Below, piece by piece: positions 25,586 through 34,198 of a DNA stretch of 64,000 bases. The position numbers were made by a program, and so were the translations under genes. Within the stretch, counting starts at the first letter, position 1, and every line of letters begins with the position of its first letter. A model generated the notes under the pieces. The model worked only from the letters and a program-made list of their open reading frames with translations, had not been told where the DNA came from and did not search any database. The DNA is from an uncultured Elusimicrobia bacterium (GTDB lineage Bacteria; Elusimicrobiota; Elusimicrobia; Elusimicrobiales; Elusimicrobiaceae): assembly GCA_945913025.1 (NCBI GenBank), contig CAMECJ010000001.1, positions 186,001 through 250,000 of the forward strand, written 5' to 3'.

Positions 25586-27334
25586 CTACTCTGTTACAAT
25601 CGCAATGCCTAATTCTTTTAACTGCGAATCGTCCACTTTGTTCGGAGACTCCGTCAGCGGGCAAAAGGCTTGCGCTGTTTTGGGGAAGGCGATAACTTCA
25701 CGAATAGACTCTTCGCCGCACAAAAGCGCGGTGATGCGGTCTAACCCGAGTCCTATCCCACCGTGGGGAGGCGCGCCCGCTTCCAACGCGTTTAAGAGCA
25801 TACCAAAGCGGATTGCTGCGTCCTCTTTTGAGTGTTTCATCAAAGCCAAAATGCGTTCCTGCACATCGCGGCGGCAGTTGCGCACGGAACCGGAAGCCAG
25901 CTCGTTGCCGTTAAGCACCAAATCAAACTGGTGGGAGCGGACGGAAGCCGGGTCAGATTCTAGGTGTTCCAAGTCTTCTTCTACGGCCGCGGTAAAGGGG
26001 TTGTGGGCGGCGTCCCAACGGTCTTCTTCCGGAATGTATTCCAACAGCGGAAAGTTGGTAATCCACGCAAAGGCCCATTCCTCCAATTTCGGCAAATCTT
26101 TGACGAGTTCTTTGCGAATGGCGCCCATAAAGTTCTGGCAGGTGCGGCGGGCTGCGTCGCTGCCGGCCAAAATAGCGTCCCCGTCCTGCGCGCCGACAGC
26201 GGCTTTTAACGCATTCATTTCGTCCGCTGTAAAGAACTTGGCGGACGGGCCTTCAAACGTGTCCCCTTTCACTTTCAGCCACACGAGGCCTTTGGCGCCG
26301 TTTTTCTTGGCGAGTTCGGTCAGCTTGTCAAAATAACTGCGGGAGTGTTCCGCCCCTTTTTCGCAGCGCACGGCATAAACCGCGCCGCCGGCGGAAAGGA
26401 CTTCTTTAAACACTTTAAAACCCGTGTTGGCAAAAATTTCGCCCACGTTTTTAATTTCCAGAGTGTAGCGCAAGTCCGGCTTGTCGGAACCGAAGCGGTC
26501 CATGGCTTCTTCAAACGGCAGTTTTACAAACGGCGTTTTTAAATCTTTGCCCGCAGTTTTGAAAATTTCTTTCACAAGCCCTTCCACGATTTCGTGAATA
26601 TCGTCAATCGTTACAAAGGACATTTCCATATCGATTTGCGTATGTTCGGGTTGGCGGTCGGCGCGGAGATCTTCATCGCGGAAGCAGCGCGCCAACTGAA
26701 AATAACGGTCAATGCCGCTGGCCATTAAGGTTTGTTTGAACATTTGGGGGCTCTGCGGAAGCGCGTAAAATTCCCCGTGGTGCACGCGGGACGGCACCAA
26801 ATAATCGCGCGCGCCTTCGGGCGTGGAACGCGTCAAAACGGGGGTTTCCACCTCAATAAACCCGTTCGCGTCCAAATACCGGCGGGCGGCCTGCATAATT
26901 TTATGGCGCAGGTGGAGATTGGCAAACATTTTGGGGTTGCGCAAATCCAGATAGCGGTATTTCAGACGGATTTCTTCCGCCACGGAGCGGGATTTTTCCA
27001 CATCAAAAGGCAACGGGATAGACGTATTAAGCAGTTTTAAATCTTCCGCCAACACTTCAATTTCACCCGTTTTCATATTCGGGTTGACCGCGCCTTCGAT
27101 ACGGCGTTTGACGGTACCCGTCACTTCCACCACATATTCGTTGCGAAGCGTGGAAGCCAGTCCAAAAAACGGACTCGCCGGCTCCACCACCACTTGGCAA
27201 ATACCGCTGCGGTCGCGCAGGTCGATAAATAATACGCCGCCGTGGTTGCGGTAGCTGTTTACCCAGCCGCATAAAGTTTGTTTGGTGCCCAACAGGGCCG
27301 CGGTTACGTCGCCGCAGTAATTAGTTCTCTTCAT
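25586..27334 (-). CDS. aspS: Aspartyl-tRNA synthetase (bacterial type)
   Basis: 582 residues with the N-terminal OB fold (LCGWVNSYRNHGGVLFIDLRDRSGICQVV), class II motif 2 (QLARCFRDEDLRADRQPEHTQIDMEMSF), the bacterial GAD insertion (residues ~290-410) and motif 3 (GIGLGLDRITALLCGEESIREVIAFPK). The presence of asnS in the same window lowers the need for this enzyme to make Asp-tRNA-Asn, though discriminating status cannot be told. Its ATG overlaps the hisS TGA (ATGA). Confidence 0.96.
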   Translation of the reverse strand: MKRTNYCGDVTAALLGTKQTLCGWVNSYRNHGGVLFIDLRDRSGICQVVVEPASPFFGLASTLRNEYVVEVTGTVKRRIEGAVNPNMKTGEIEVLAEDLKLLNTSIPLPFDVEKSRSVAEEIRLKYRYLDLRNPKMFANLHLRHKIMQAARRYLDANGFIEVETPVLTRSTPEGARDYLVPSRVHHGEFYALPQSPQMFKQTLMASGIDRYFQLARCFRDEDLRADRQPEHTQIDMEMSFVTIDDIHEIVEGLVKEIFKTAGKDLKTPFVKLPFEEAMDRFGSDKPDLRYTLEIKNVGEIFANTGFKVFKEVLSAGGAVYAVRCEKGAEHSRSYFDKLTELAKKNGAKGLVWLKVKGDTFEGPSAKFFTADEMNALKAAVGAQDGDAILAGSDAARRTCQNFMGAIRKELVKDLPKLEEWAFAWITNFPLLEYIPEEDRWDAAHNPFTAAVEEDLEHLESDPASVRSHQFDLVLNGNELASGSVRNCRRDVQERILALMKHSKEDAAIRFGMLLNALEAGAPPHGGIGLGLDRITALLCGEESIREVIAFPKTAQAFCPLTESPNKVDDSQLKELGIAIVTE

Positions 27335-28560
27335 AAAAGTTTTTTTACCTCATCAGTTAAAACGTCAAACGAAATCCGTTTTTGCCCGCCACTTTGTAAA
27401 TCTTTTAAAGTAATCTCCCGCGCGGCCAATTCGTCCGTACCCAAAATAAGCGCATACGACGCGCCGCAGCGGTCGGCCTGTTTCATTTGGCCTTTGATGT
27501 TTTTATCAAAAAGGCCGCCTTCGGTACGCACGCCCGCTTCGCGCAAGGCTTGCATCAAATTAAACGCCGTTTCGTTACAGGATTTGTCCATAGATACAAA
27601 ATACACGCTTTTGGCTTTTGGAGCAGATACCTCGCCGCGGGCCATAATTACGCGTTCGGCCCCCATCGCCCAACCAATGGCAGGGGTGGCAGGGCCGCCC
27701 ATATTTTTAACGAGCGTATCGTAACGTCCGCCGGCGGCAATCGCATTTTGGGAAGCGTCCCCCGCCTGAAACTCAAACACCGTGCGGGAATAATAATCCA
27801 GCCCGCGCACGAGCATCGGGTCCACCTCAAAATCAATTTTTCCCTTGAGAAGCGCCTGCACTTCGTCAAAATGCGCCTGACATTCCGGGCACAGAGTCAT
27901 GGTGGGAACGCGGCCTGCAAAGCGCGCGCCGTCGATTTTGCAGTCCAGTACGCGCAAGGGGTTTTTTTCCAGACGCGTTTGGCAGTTTTCGCACAAGGTA
28001 TCTTTTTCTTTAGACAAAAAATCGATTAACGACTGACGGTAGAGCGGGCGGCATTTGTCGCACCCCAGGCTGTTGATTTTTACTTTGTAATTTTTCGCGC
28101 CGAATTTGGACACGATGTCCTTTAACATTAAAATCACTTCCGCATCGGCGGCTGGAGCGGAGTTGCCCAAATATTCCGCGCCGATTTGTTCAAACTCGCG
28201 GTAGCGGCCCGCCTGCGGGCGTTCTGCGCGGAACATATTGCCGATATAATAAAATTTTTGGACGGGCGCGTTTTGCGTGAAATTATTTTCCAAATACGCG
28301 CGCACCACCCCCGGGGTACCTTCGGGGCGGATAGCCAGTTGGCGGCGGCCCGCATCTTCAAACGCGTACATTTCTTTTTGTACGATATCGGTTGTCTCGC
28401 CGGTGGACTTAATAAAAAGTTCTCTCAGTTCCACCGTCGGCAAGCGCAATTCTCCGAAACCGTAGAGGGAAAATACGCCGCGGGCGCAATTTTCCAATTC
28501 AGTAAAATTTTTGGATTGGGGTTCAAATATATCGCGGAACCCTCTTACTAATTTAGCCAT
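27331..28560 (-). CDS. hisS: Histidyl-tRNA synthetase
   Basis: 409 residues. Class II HisRS motifs: VRGFRDIFEPQSKNF at the start, RPEGTPGVVRAYLEN, motif 2 region FRAERPQAGRYREFEQIGAE and the histidine motif LVRGLDYYSRTVFEF, then AAGGRYDTLVKNMGG. An anticodon-binding domain forms the last ~90 residues. It is the first gene of a hisS-aspS pair, the usual pairing in many bacteria. It lacks a Shine-Dalgarno but has an extended -10 6 nt before the ATG. Confidence 0.96.
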   Translation of the reverse strand: MAKLVRGFRDIFEPQSKNFTELENCARGVFSLYGFGELRLPTVELRELFIKSTGETTDIVQKEMYAFEDAGRRQLAIRPEGTPGVVRAYLENNFTQNAPVQKFYYIGNMFRAERPQAGRYREFEQIGAEYLGNSAPAADAEVILMLKDIVSKFGAKNYKVKINSLGCDKCRPLYRQSLIDFLSKEKDTLCENCQTRLEKNPLRVLDCKIDGARFAGRVPTMTLCPECQAHFDEVQALLKGKIDFEVDPMLVRGLDYYSRTVFEFQAGDASQNAIAAGGRYDTLVKNMGGPATPAIGWAMGAERVIMARGEVSAPKAKSVYFVSMDKSCNETAFNLMQALREAGVRTEGGLFDKNIKGQMKQADRCGASYALILGTDELAAREITLKDLQSGGQKRISFDVLTDEVKKLL

Positions 28561-28566
28561 ATTTTT

Positions 28567-28575
28567 ATTTTAGCA
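28567..28575 (-). promoter_or_regulatory. Extended -10 promoter of hisS, leaderless
   Basis: Minus strand TGCTAAAAT followed by 6 nt and ATG. Transcription would start at the ATG. Confidence 0.5.
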
Positions 28576-28595
28576 TTTTATAGAGCGAAAAAAGA

Positions 28596-28627
28596 ACTCC
28601 CCGCTGCGGATTTCCACAGCAGGGAGA
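28596..28627 (-). terminator. Terminator after metzincin gene
   Basis: Minus strand CTCCCTGCTG ... CAGCGGGGAG followed by TTCTTTTTT. Confidence 0.82.
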
Positions 28628-28648
28628 TTTTTATAATATCACCGTCTT

Positions 28649-31066
28649 TTATTTTATTTTTTGACAGTAATCGGTGAGCGCTTGATTCGCTTTCATCTGC
28701 GCAAGACGGCGTTTTACGTGTTGCTGTTTATCCGTCAGATTTTTCCTTTCTCTCTCCCGTTTGGCTATAGCATCCAATACCCCGCGGTTGGCTGATTCAA
28801 AACGTGCGATGTCATCCGCCGTTACCACCACATAATTAGCGCATGTCTGAAGATCCCGCTGACGCTGCTCCCGCGCCGCCGCGTCCGCCTGCTGCTGTTG
28901 AGCATATCTGTCCGCTTCAGCACGGTACGCCGCACGCGCTGCTAACGTATACGCCTTGACCTCCGCTGGAGTTAGCCCCAACTTCTTCATCAACCCTTTT
29001 GCTGCAGTTACGCCGGTGGGTTCTCCCCCAAACAAATACGATTTGTTGTACAGCTCCAAACTGGTATCGTCCACCGAATAGAAACGCGAAAAATACTTAA
29101 ATGCACATTCCGAATGTTTATGTACGGGGCCGCGCCCTCTTTCCGGAGGAATATAAGCGTCCGCTTCGCTTGCAATTTTTTGACCGCACACGGAGCAGAC
29201 CAGTTCCGCAGGTGGGGCGGCAGATTGCGGTTGCGCCGAACCGGCTGTTGCCGTCGCTGAACCCGCAGGCGGTGTAGGGATAGGATCTACCTTTGCACGC
29301 GGACGGCCTGCCAGAGCGGTTTCCGAAAATTGATCCGCAGAGGTCGAAACGCGCGTCGTGGTTCCCGCCCCTGTTGCCGACGTTCCGGCTGTTGATGCAG
29401 TTGCGGAATGAGCCGAAGTATTAGCCGCAGGTTTACCCACACGCGTGTTATCCGCCAAAGGCGCCGCACCCGCAGCCCCCGATACCGTCGGAGTCCGCAA
29501 CGGTGTCCCCACATCAGCATTGGCCATAGTAACGTTAATACCCTCTTTTATAGCTTGCGCATACAGCTGTTGATATGTCGGTGCTTCGGTCTTTCTATCA
29601 TACCCGTACGTTTTGGCATACGCACGATAGTCGCTTACTTTCAAAGTCTTTCTCTTTTGCCGACATTTTTCGGTGTCGTGATAATAATACGTATGTTTTT
29701 CTGATGTGCCCTTGACAGAGACTTCACCCTGTACCTCATTATCCTTATCCGTAATTGGTTCGCCGCAAGCAATACATATATGCGTTGGTATAAGATCTGG
29801 CTGAGCGTTATTCAATTTCTCTTGGTTGTATAAGGGCGCGTCGGGAAGAAGATCTTTATTTTCATCAATCAGTCGCATAGCCTTATCGTACGCTGTCAAC
29901 AAGTTTTCTGACGACGTTAGTAGCAATTCCGCGCTATCGCCAAGGAAAGCAATTTCTCTATCTATGGCGTCTAAATAGTTAAGACGAGCAGACAGCATTA
30001 AGGCCTTCGTATCTAACGGGAGTTTGTCTGCGCGAAGCTTGGCGAGCCAATTATTCATTTCCCTTTGTAAACGATCCCGTTCCTCTTCTATACGAGCCTT
30101 TTGCTTATCCCAAACCGAAGTTCCGGTGGAAAAAAAAGCAATCGCTTCCAAACGTTTTTTATTCTTTTCTTTATCCTCCTCAGTCCGGTACGGCTGCCCA
30201 TAAGCGTACTTAAATGAATACTTGTCGCAGAAGCTTTTCCAACCATTCTGTACGCGGCGAGAAAAGCTTCCCCTCTTTCCCTGTATAATATCCGCCATAT
30301 TAATCACAGCATCCACATCATCGCAACCAATTTGTGGTGGGGTTGTGAAGGACATCTCTGTCATAATGGAAAAACTCTCCATATCGTTTTCTTTCAAACC
30401 CATACGCCGAAGAGAGAAATCCTCTCCCATAACAATGCTTTTATCCTTCAAAGGGTCACCTAATAAATCGGCCAAAGGTTCATATAAATCGGCAAGTCCC
30501 AACAGATGCCCGATTTCGTGCGCCAACAGATTAGTCGGATGTTCCTCACACGGATTAACAATGCGTGCTCCCTCCTCAAAAGACGAATCATCTGTGAACG
30601 TATGAGCATACCAGTCAATTCTATTTTGACGCGCTATCGCCCGCGCACAAGTTCCCCCTGAGACAGAATGCCCCACGGATACAGATATATTGGGGTAATC
30701 GTCGGAGGATTCCCCCTTTACCTCGACCGACTCGGGAAATAGCTTTAAGAAATCGGCAAATTCTTCTGTGCGGCCGGCGCGCTGAATAGACGTGCGTACG
30801 GCACTTATCCACATCTCCAACCCCGATTTAACAGTAGAACGAACTCCCTTTTTTAAATCATCAGCAGAAGAATTTCGATTCTGTAGGTCCTCAACCGTTA
30901 CAGACACGCGCGCATTAGTACCCGCGGAAAGAAAGTAGTATGCAAAACAAAGCCGAATCTTCGGCTCAATCCTCTCCCGATAAATACACTCCTTTTCCAA
31001 TCCCCACGCACCGGCAAGAGATGGACATAATACACACGCTAATAAAATAAAAGTAAGTTTGCGCAT
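28649..31066 (-). CDS. Secreted metzincin-type zinc metalloprotease with two zinc-ribbon-like modules
   Basis: 805 residues from the ATG at 31066 (GGAGG 8 nt upstream); the tracked start lies 14 codons too early. MRKLTFILLACVLCPSLAGAWG is a signal peptide. HEIGHLLGLADLY near residue 200 is the metzincin HExxHxxGxxD zinc site, followed by IMTEM as a Met-turn-like segment. Residues ~270-430 are helical. Two cysteine modules follow: CIACGEPI...HTYYYHDTEKC near 445 and CSVCGQKI...HKHSECAFKY near 660, separated by an Ala/Thr/Ser-rich linker. The C-terminus is a coiled coil. The catalytic site looks intact; the substrate is unknown. An extracellular protein with treble-clef-like Cys modules is unusual. 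Confidence 0.82.
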   Translation of the reverse strand: MRKLTFILLACVLCPSLAGAWGLEKECIYRERIEPKIRLCFAYYFLSAGTNARVSVTVEDLQNRNSSADDLKKGVRSTVKSGLEMWISAVRTSIQRAGRTEEFADFLKLFPESVEVKGESSDDYPNISVSVGHSVSGGTCARAIARQNRIDWYAHTFTDDSSFEEGARIVNPCEEHPTNLLAHEIGHLLGLADLYEPLADLLGDPLKDKSIVMGEDFSLRRMGLKENDMESFSIMTEMSFTTPPQIGCDDVDAVINMADIIQGKRGSFSRRVQNGWKSFCDKYSFKYAYGQPYRTEEDKEKNKKRLEAIAFFSTGTSVWDKQKARIEEERDRLQREMNNWLAKLRADKLPLDTKALMLSARLNYLDAIDREIAFLGDSAELLLTSSENLLTAYDKAMRLIDENKDLLPDAPLYNQEKLNNAQPDLIPTHICIACGEPITDKDNEVQGEVSVKGTSEKHTYYYHDTEKCRQKRKTLKVSDYRAYAKTYGYDRKTEAPTYQQLYAQAIKEGINVTMANADVGTPLRTPTVSGAAGAAPLADNTRVGKPAANTSAHSATASTAGTSATGAGTTTRVSTSADQFSETALAGRPRAKVDPIPTPPAGSATATAGSAQPQSAAPPAELVCSVCGQKIASEADAYIPPERGRGPVHKHSECAFKYFSRFYSVDDTSLELYNKSYLFGGEPTGVTAAKGLMKKLGLTPAEVKAYTLAARAAYRAEADRYAQQQQADAAAREQRQRDLQTCANYVVVTADDIARFESANRGVLDAIAKRERERKNLTDKQQHVKRRLAQMKANQALTDYCQKIK

Positions 31067-31153
31067 ATAAGGCCTCCAAAATAAAACAGTATATTTTATT
31101 ATAGGCAATTAAATCCCTAAAAACAAGGGGAGAACGATCAAAATCAATTTTTT

Positions 31154-31161
31154 GCTACAAT
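31154..31161 (+). promoter_or_regulatory. Extended -10 promoter of serC, leaderless
   Basis: TGCTACAAT followed by AAGAAG and ATG: extended -10 with 6 nt to the start codon. The GAAG is too close to be a usable Shine-Dalgarno. Confidence 0.5.
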
Positions 31162-31167
31162 AAGAAG

Positions 31168-32334
31168 ATGAAAATCCTCTTCAATCCGGACATTCTTCCT
31201 TCTTCCACTTTCGCCTGCGGCCCCGCTCAAGGGCACCCGTCCTTACGCCATACCCCGCTTGACCAAACCCTTTTTGAACGCAGCCACCGCGCGGCGGACA
31301 TTTCCGCCGAAGGCTTGTATAAAGAAGCGGCGGAAAACGCGCGCACGCTGCTTTCTGTGCCGCCGGATTATACTGTTATTTTCTTTTTAGGCGGAGCCAC
31401 CCCCGCAATGGATGCGGTGCTTTGGAATTTGACCAAAGATTCTTTATCCGGCCTCGCTTTCGGGGCCTTTAGCAAACGGTGGACGCACGAAATGGCCGCA
31501 CGGCTGGAAAATACGCTGCGGCTTTCTGTCCGCGAAACCGAAGCAGGCGAATTTTTCCCCCGCCAAAAACCGGATTATCAAGCAAGCCTAGTCGTACTGA
31601 CGCCCAACGAAACCTCTACAGGCGTACAAATACCAAACGATTATTTGGAAGAAGCGTGGAGTTTGCGCGGGCGGGATACGCTTATCGCTTGGGATTGCAC
31701 TTCCTGTGCCGGAGGACGTGTGCTTCCCGCCGGAAAATTTGACGTAATGCTCTTTGGAATGCAAAAATGCTTTGGAACAGCAGGCGGTTCCAGCGTGCTG
31801 ATTCTCAGTCCGGCCGCCGTCAAACGCTTGGAAGAAACAAAAAATTACCGCGCCGTGCCGTATTCGCTCGACTTAAAAACGGCGGTCCGCTTTGCGCGGG
31901 AAAAGTACCAAACGTCAAACACGCCAAATACCACCAATATCTGGATGTTTAACGAAGCGTGCAAATGGATGCTCTCCTGCGGCGGCCTGCCGGCAATGGA
32001 AGCGTTATGCAAGCGGCACGCCAACTACCTGTTGGACTGGGCCGCCGGAACGGATTATCTGGCCCCGCTAATCAAAGACGAAAAATTACGTTCGTTTACC
32101 AGCTTAACTTTGGAAATAACCGACCCCGCCATAAAAGATTCCGACATTTCCGCCGCCCTGCGCGCCACGGGCCGACCCAATTTGGCGGACGGGATAAAAA
32201 AGTATTCGTCGGTAGAGCAGAATTCCGTCCGCATTTCCTGCTTTCCGTTTGTGGACATCAACGGTACGGGCGAATATGAAAAACTGACGCGGACGGTGGA
32301 CGAAATTGTCCGCCAACTGCGCGCCCAAAAATAG
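31168..32334 (+). CDS. serC: Phosphoserine aminotransferase (class V, SerC)
   Basis: 388 residues. A PLP enzyme of serine synthesis converting 3-phosphohydroxypyruvate to phosphoserine. GCxxPAQGHPS-like start (FACGPAQGHPSLRHTPL), VIFFLGGATPAMDAVLWNL, the phosphate/substrate segment LTPNETSTGVQIP, DCTSCAGGR with the PLP-stabilising Asp, and FGMQKCFGTAGG with the PLP lysine. These match the PSAT subgroup of class V better than other aminotransferases. No serA or serB adjoins. It has a leaderless-type promoter. Confidence 0.88.
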   Translation: MKILFNPDILPSSTFACGPAQGHPSLRHTPLDQTLFERSHRAADISAEGLYKEAAENARTLLSVPPDYTVIFFLGGATPAMDAVLWNLTKDSLSGLAFGAFSKRWTHEMAARLENTLRLSVRETEAGEFFPRQKPDYQASLVVLTPNETSTGVQIPNDYLEEAWSLRGRDTLIAWDCTSCAGGRVLPAGKFDVMLFGMQKCFGTAGGSSVLILSPAAVKRLEETKNYRAVPYSLDLKTAVRFAREKYQTSNTPNTTNIWMFNEACKWMLSCGGLPAMEALCKRHANYLLDWAAGTDYLAPLIKDEKLRSFTSLTLEITDPAIKDSDISAALRATGRPNLADGIKKYSSVEQNSVRISCFPFVDINGTGEYEKLTRTVDEIVRQLRAQK

Positions 32335-32532
32335 CCCACTTATTTTATTTTCCAAAACAATGCAATAGAAATTTCTTTTGGGAAAGAGATAAAACCAGCA
32401 TCATTCCCTAACGCAGGCGCGCAAGAGGCGGGCATAATAAAAAAACACCATCCCCCAATGTTGCAGTATGCAAGGTTCTATAAGGTAATTTTAATTTAAT
32501 CCGACTGGAAACTGGCGGTATATTCAACAAAA

Positions 32533-32563
32533 GACCTCTCTTTTGTATCTGAAAAGAGAGGTC
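32533..32563 (-). terminator. Terminator after prepilin gene
   Basis: GACCTCTCTTTT ... AAAAGAGAGGTC, 12-bp stem. The rest of 32335-32532 is AT-rich with no gene I can support. Confidence 0.75.
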
Positions 32564-32593
32564 AAAACGAATCATTTGATTTGTCAAACACGG

Positions 32594-33142
32594 TTAGTCT
32601 GCATAGTAGCAACTTCTCGAAGCGCTCGCGCCGCACTCTGCGGGAGTAGAACCACACGCATCGAACGTGCAAACACTGGCATCCGAACCGCTTTTCGTAA
32701 AGCCAATATCTCTGCAGGAACTGCCATAGCAAGAGCGACGCCCCGTTTTAGGATTTATAGACAAAGCAATATTTGGATTAGGCAAATATACAGCCGAATA
32801 TGCTATTGCTCCGGCACTGCAATCTGCCCCGCCTGCAAAAAAGAAATTTCGAGTATTTCGAGTAGATTCAGATACCGAAACGGCTAAATCGTCCCAAGAA
32901 GGAATACCGTGAGCACTTGGATTTTCCAAACAATACGCAGTAGCCGCCATATTGAGGTTTTTCAAATGCACCCACGCTTCCGACATACGGCTTTTCAGCA
33001 CCGCTTTTTGGTATTGCGGTAATGCCACCGACGCTAAAATGCCGATAATCAGCACAACCACTAATAACTCAATTAGCGTAAAACCTTTTTTACTAGATTC
33101 TGAAACAAGTTCAGAATGACGGCTAAATATACAATCTTTCAT
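32594..33142 (-). CDS. Type IV prepilin-like protein, Cys-rich tail, repeat-extended leader
   Basis: 182 residues from the ATG at 33142 (AGGAGA about 8 nt upstream); the tracked TTG start contains the ribosome binding site and is rejected. The leader MKDCIFSRHSELVSESSKKG contains the in-frame palindromic repeat; cleavage is expected before [32 protein letters not shown]. The globular part (AWVHLKNLNMAATAYCLENPSAHGI ... KTGRRSCYG ... SCYYAD) is a close relative of the prepilin at 6.3-6.8 kb, so the two look like paralogues that duplicated after acquiring the repeat. It stands alone on the minus strand. Confidence 0.9.
   Translation of the reverse strand: MKDCIFSRHSELVSESSKKGFTLIELLVVVLIIGILASVALPQYQKAVLKSRMSEAWVHLKNLNMAATAYCLENPSAHGIPSWDDLAVSVSESTRNTRNFFFAGGADCSAGAIAYSAVYLPNPNIALSINPKTGRRSCYGSSCRDIGFTKSGSDASVCTFDACGSTPAECGASASRSCYYAD
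33097..33122. repeat. Palindromic dispersed repeat inside prepilin leader
   Basis: GATTCTGAAACAAGTTCAGAAT plus GACGG, read in frame as RHSELVSESS on the minus strand. Same family as 6801 and 17821. Confidence 0.8.
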
Positions 33143-33259
33143 TTTAATTTCTCCTATCAAAAAAGTTACCCTAAGTTGTTTCTATTCAGATTCTAGCGTT
33201 TTGAAAGAAATAAACCACCAACTGGAAACGCCCGCGCAGAAACCCTATAGGATACCCCT

Positions 33260-33286
33260 ACTGTATCAAAAAAAAAAACGAGTCAA
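33260..33286 (-). promoter_or_regulatory. T-tract extended -10 promoter of prepilin gene
   Basis: Minus strand TTGACT, 15-nt spacer (CG, eleven T, GA), TACAGT, extended -10 TGATACAGT. A ~118-nt leader follows that matches those of the 6.3-kb and 35.6-kb prepilin genes. Confidence 0.75.
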
Positions 33287-33299
33287 GCCCCTTTTAGCG

Positions 33300-33483
33300 G
33301 CGCGAAGCGCACCCCGTTCGCAACACGGTGTAAACTACCACGGGCTTCCGTCCGTGGCTTTTACGCTTCGCGAGTTTCAAACAGCCTTGCTGTTTGGCCG
33401 CGCCAACTACAAAGAAAAATCTACGATTTTTAGCGCGGCGTTTCCTCTCCTCCATAGGCTCCCGCCTATGGTTTCCACGGGTA
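33300..33483. other. Gene-free stretch with hairpins next to the tandem array
   Basis: 33303-33333 repeats the end of the tandem unit (GAAGCGCACCCCGTTCGCAACACGG). CCACGG/CCGTGG (33338-33357) and CCATAGGC/GCCTATGG (33452-33471) are hairpins. No ORF can be supported. Confidence 0.5.
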
Positions 33484-33916
33484 GTATAAAATTTAAAAAC
33501 CCCGCTTTCGCAGGGTTTTAAAATTTTGGACGTGATCGGGAGTCCTGCGGACGGCGGAGCTGACCTCCTCCTTACTTCACTTCGGAATCGAAGCGCGCCC
33601 CATTCGCAACACGGTATAAAATTTAAAAACCCCACTAACGTGAGGTTTTAAAATTTTGGACGTGATCGGGAGTTCTGCGGACGGCGGAGCGGACCTCCTC
33701 CTTACTTCACTTCGGAAGCGGAGCGCGCCCCATTCGCAACACGGTATAAAATTTAAAAACCCCGCTTTCGCAGGGTTTTAAAATTTTGGACGTGATCGGG
33801 AGTCCTGCGGACGGCGGAGCTGACCTCCTCCTTGCTTCACTTCGGAAGCGAAGTGCACCCCGTTCGCTACCCGATATAAAATTTAAAAACCCCGCTTTCG
33901 CAGGGTTTTAAATGGT
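33484..33916 (-). repeat. 130-bp tandem repeats carrying the tRNA-Ala 3' end and a terminator
   Basis: Three units begin at 33528, 33658 and 33788; the tRNA gene takes the next register at 33917. Each starts (plus strand) TGGACGTGATCGGGA, identical to the 3' end of the tRNA-Ala gene. A shared GACCTCCTC and degenerate middle follow, then the inverted repeat AAAACCCcGCTTTCGcAGGGTTTT. A further terminator copy is at 33484-33527. Units are ~95% alike by eye. On the minus strand the order is tRNA, terminator, then [tRNA 3' end-like, terminator] repeated. Confidence 0.88.
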
Positions 33917-33988
33917 GGACGTGATCGGGATCGAACCGACGACCTCCTCGTTGCGAACGAGGCGCTCTCCCAGCTGAGCTACACGCCC
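33913..33988 (-). tRNA. tRNA-Ala(CGC)
   Basis: 76 nt including encoded CCA. The minus strand folds as a standard cloverleaf: acceptor GGGCGTG/CACGTCC, D arm TAGCTCAGCTGGGAGAGC, anticodon stem CCTCG/CGAGG with loop TTCGCAA giving anticodon CGC, and T arm GTCGG-TTCGATC-CCGAT. It resembles bacterial tRNA-Ala throughout and reads GCG codons. TATAAT at 34034-34039 (minus) is a likely -10. Confidence 0.95.
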
Positions 33989-34033
33989 GAAAATCGGTAT
34001 TTTTTTATTGCTGGGCTTACTTCCGACTTATTT

Positions 34034-34039
34034 ATTATA
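34034..34039 (-). promoter_or_regulatory. -10 box of tRNA-Ala
   Basis: Minus-strand TATAAT about 45 nt upstream of the tRNA 5' end in AT-rich DNA; no clear -35. Confidence 0.4.
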
Positions 34040-34198
34040 GCATAATAAAAAACAAAAAGAAAAATATTTTTTGATTTTTCCGTCGTATTTCTTCCCTTCT
34101 ATTTGATTTTACAAAAACGAAAAGGGTAAAATTTCCCTTTTCCCCCGTAAAAAGATAAAATAAATAAGTACCCTATTTCTTATCGTTAAGAGGAATAT

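Noticed and set aside
33294-33635. 113-codon minus-strand ORF across the repeats
   Set aside because: Frame arises from repeat and hairpin sequence; no start signal and no recognisable protein.
33484-33916. CRISPR-like array
   Set aside because: Units are 130 bp and contiguous with no unique spacers; no cas genes. They are tandem repeats derived from the tRNA 3' region.
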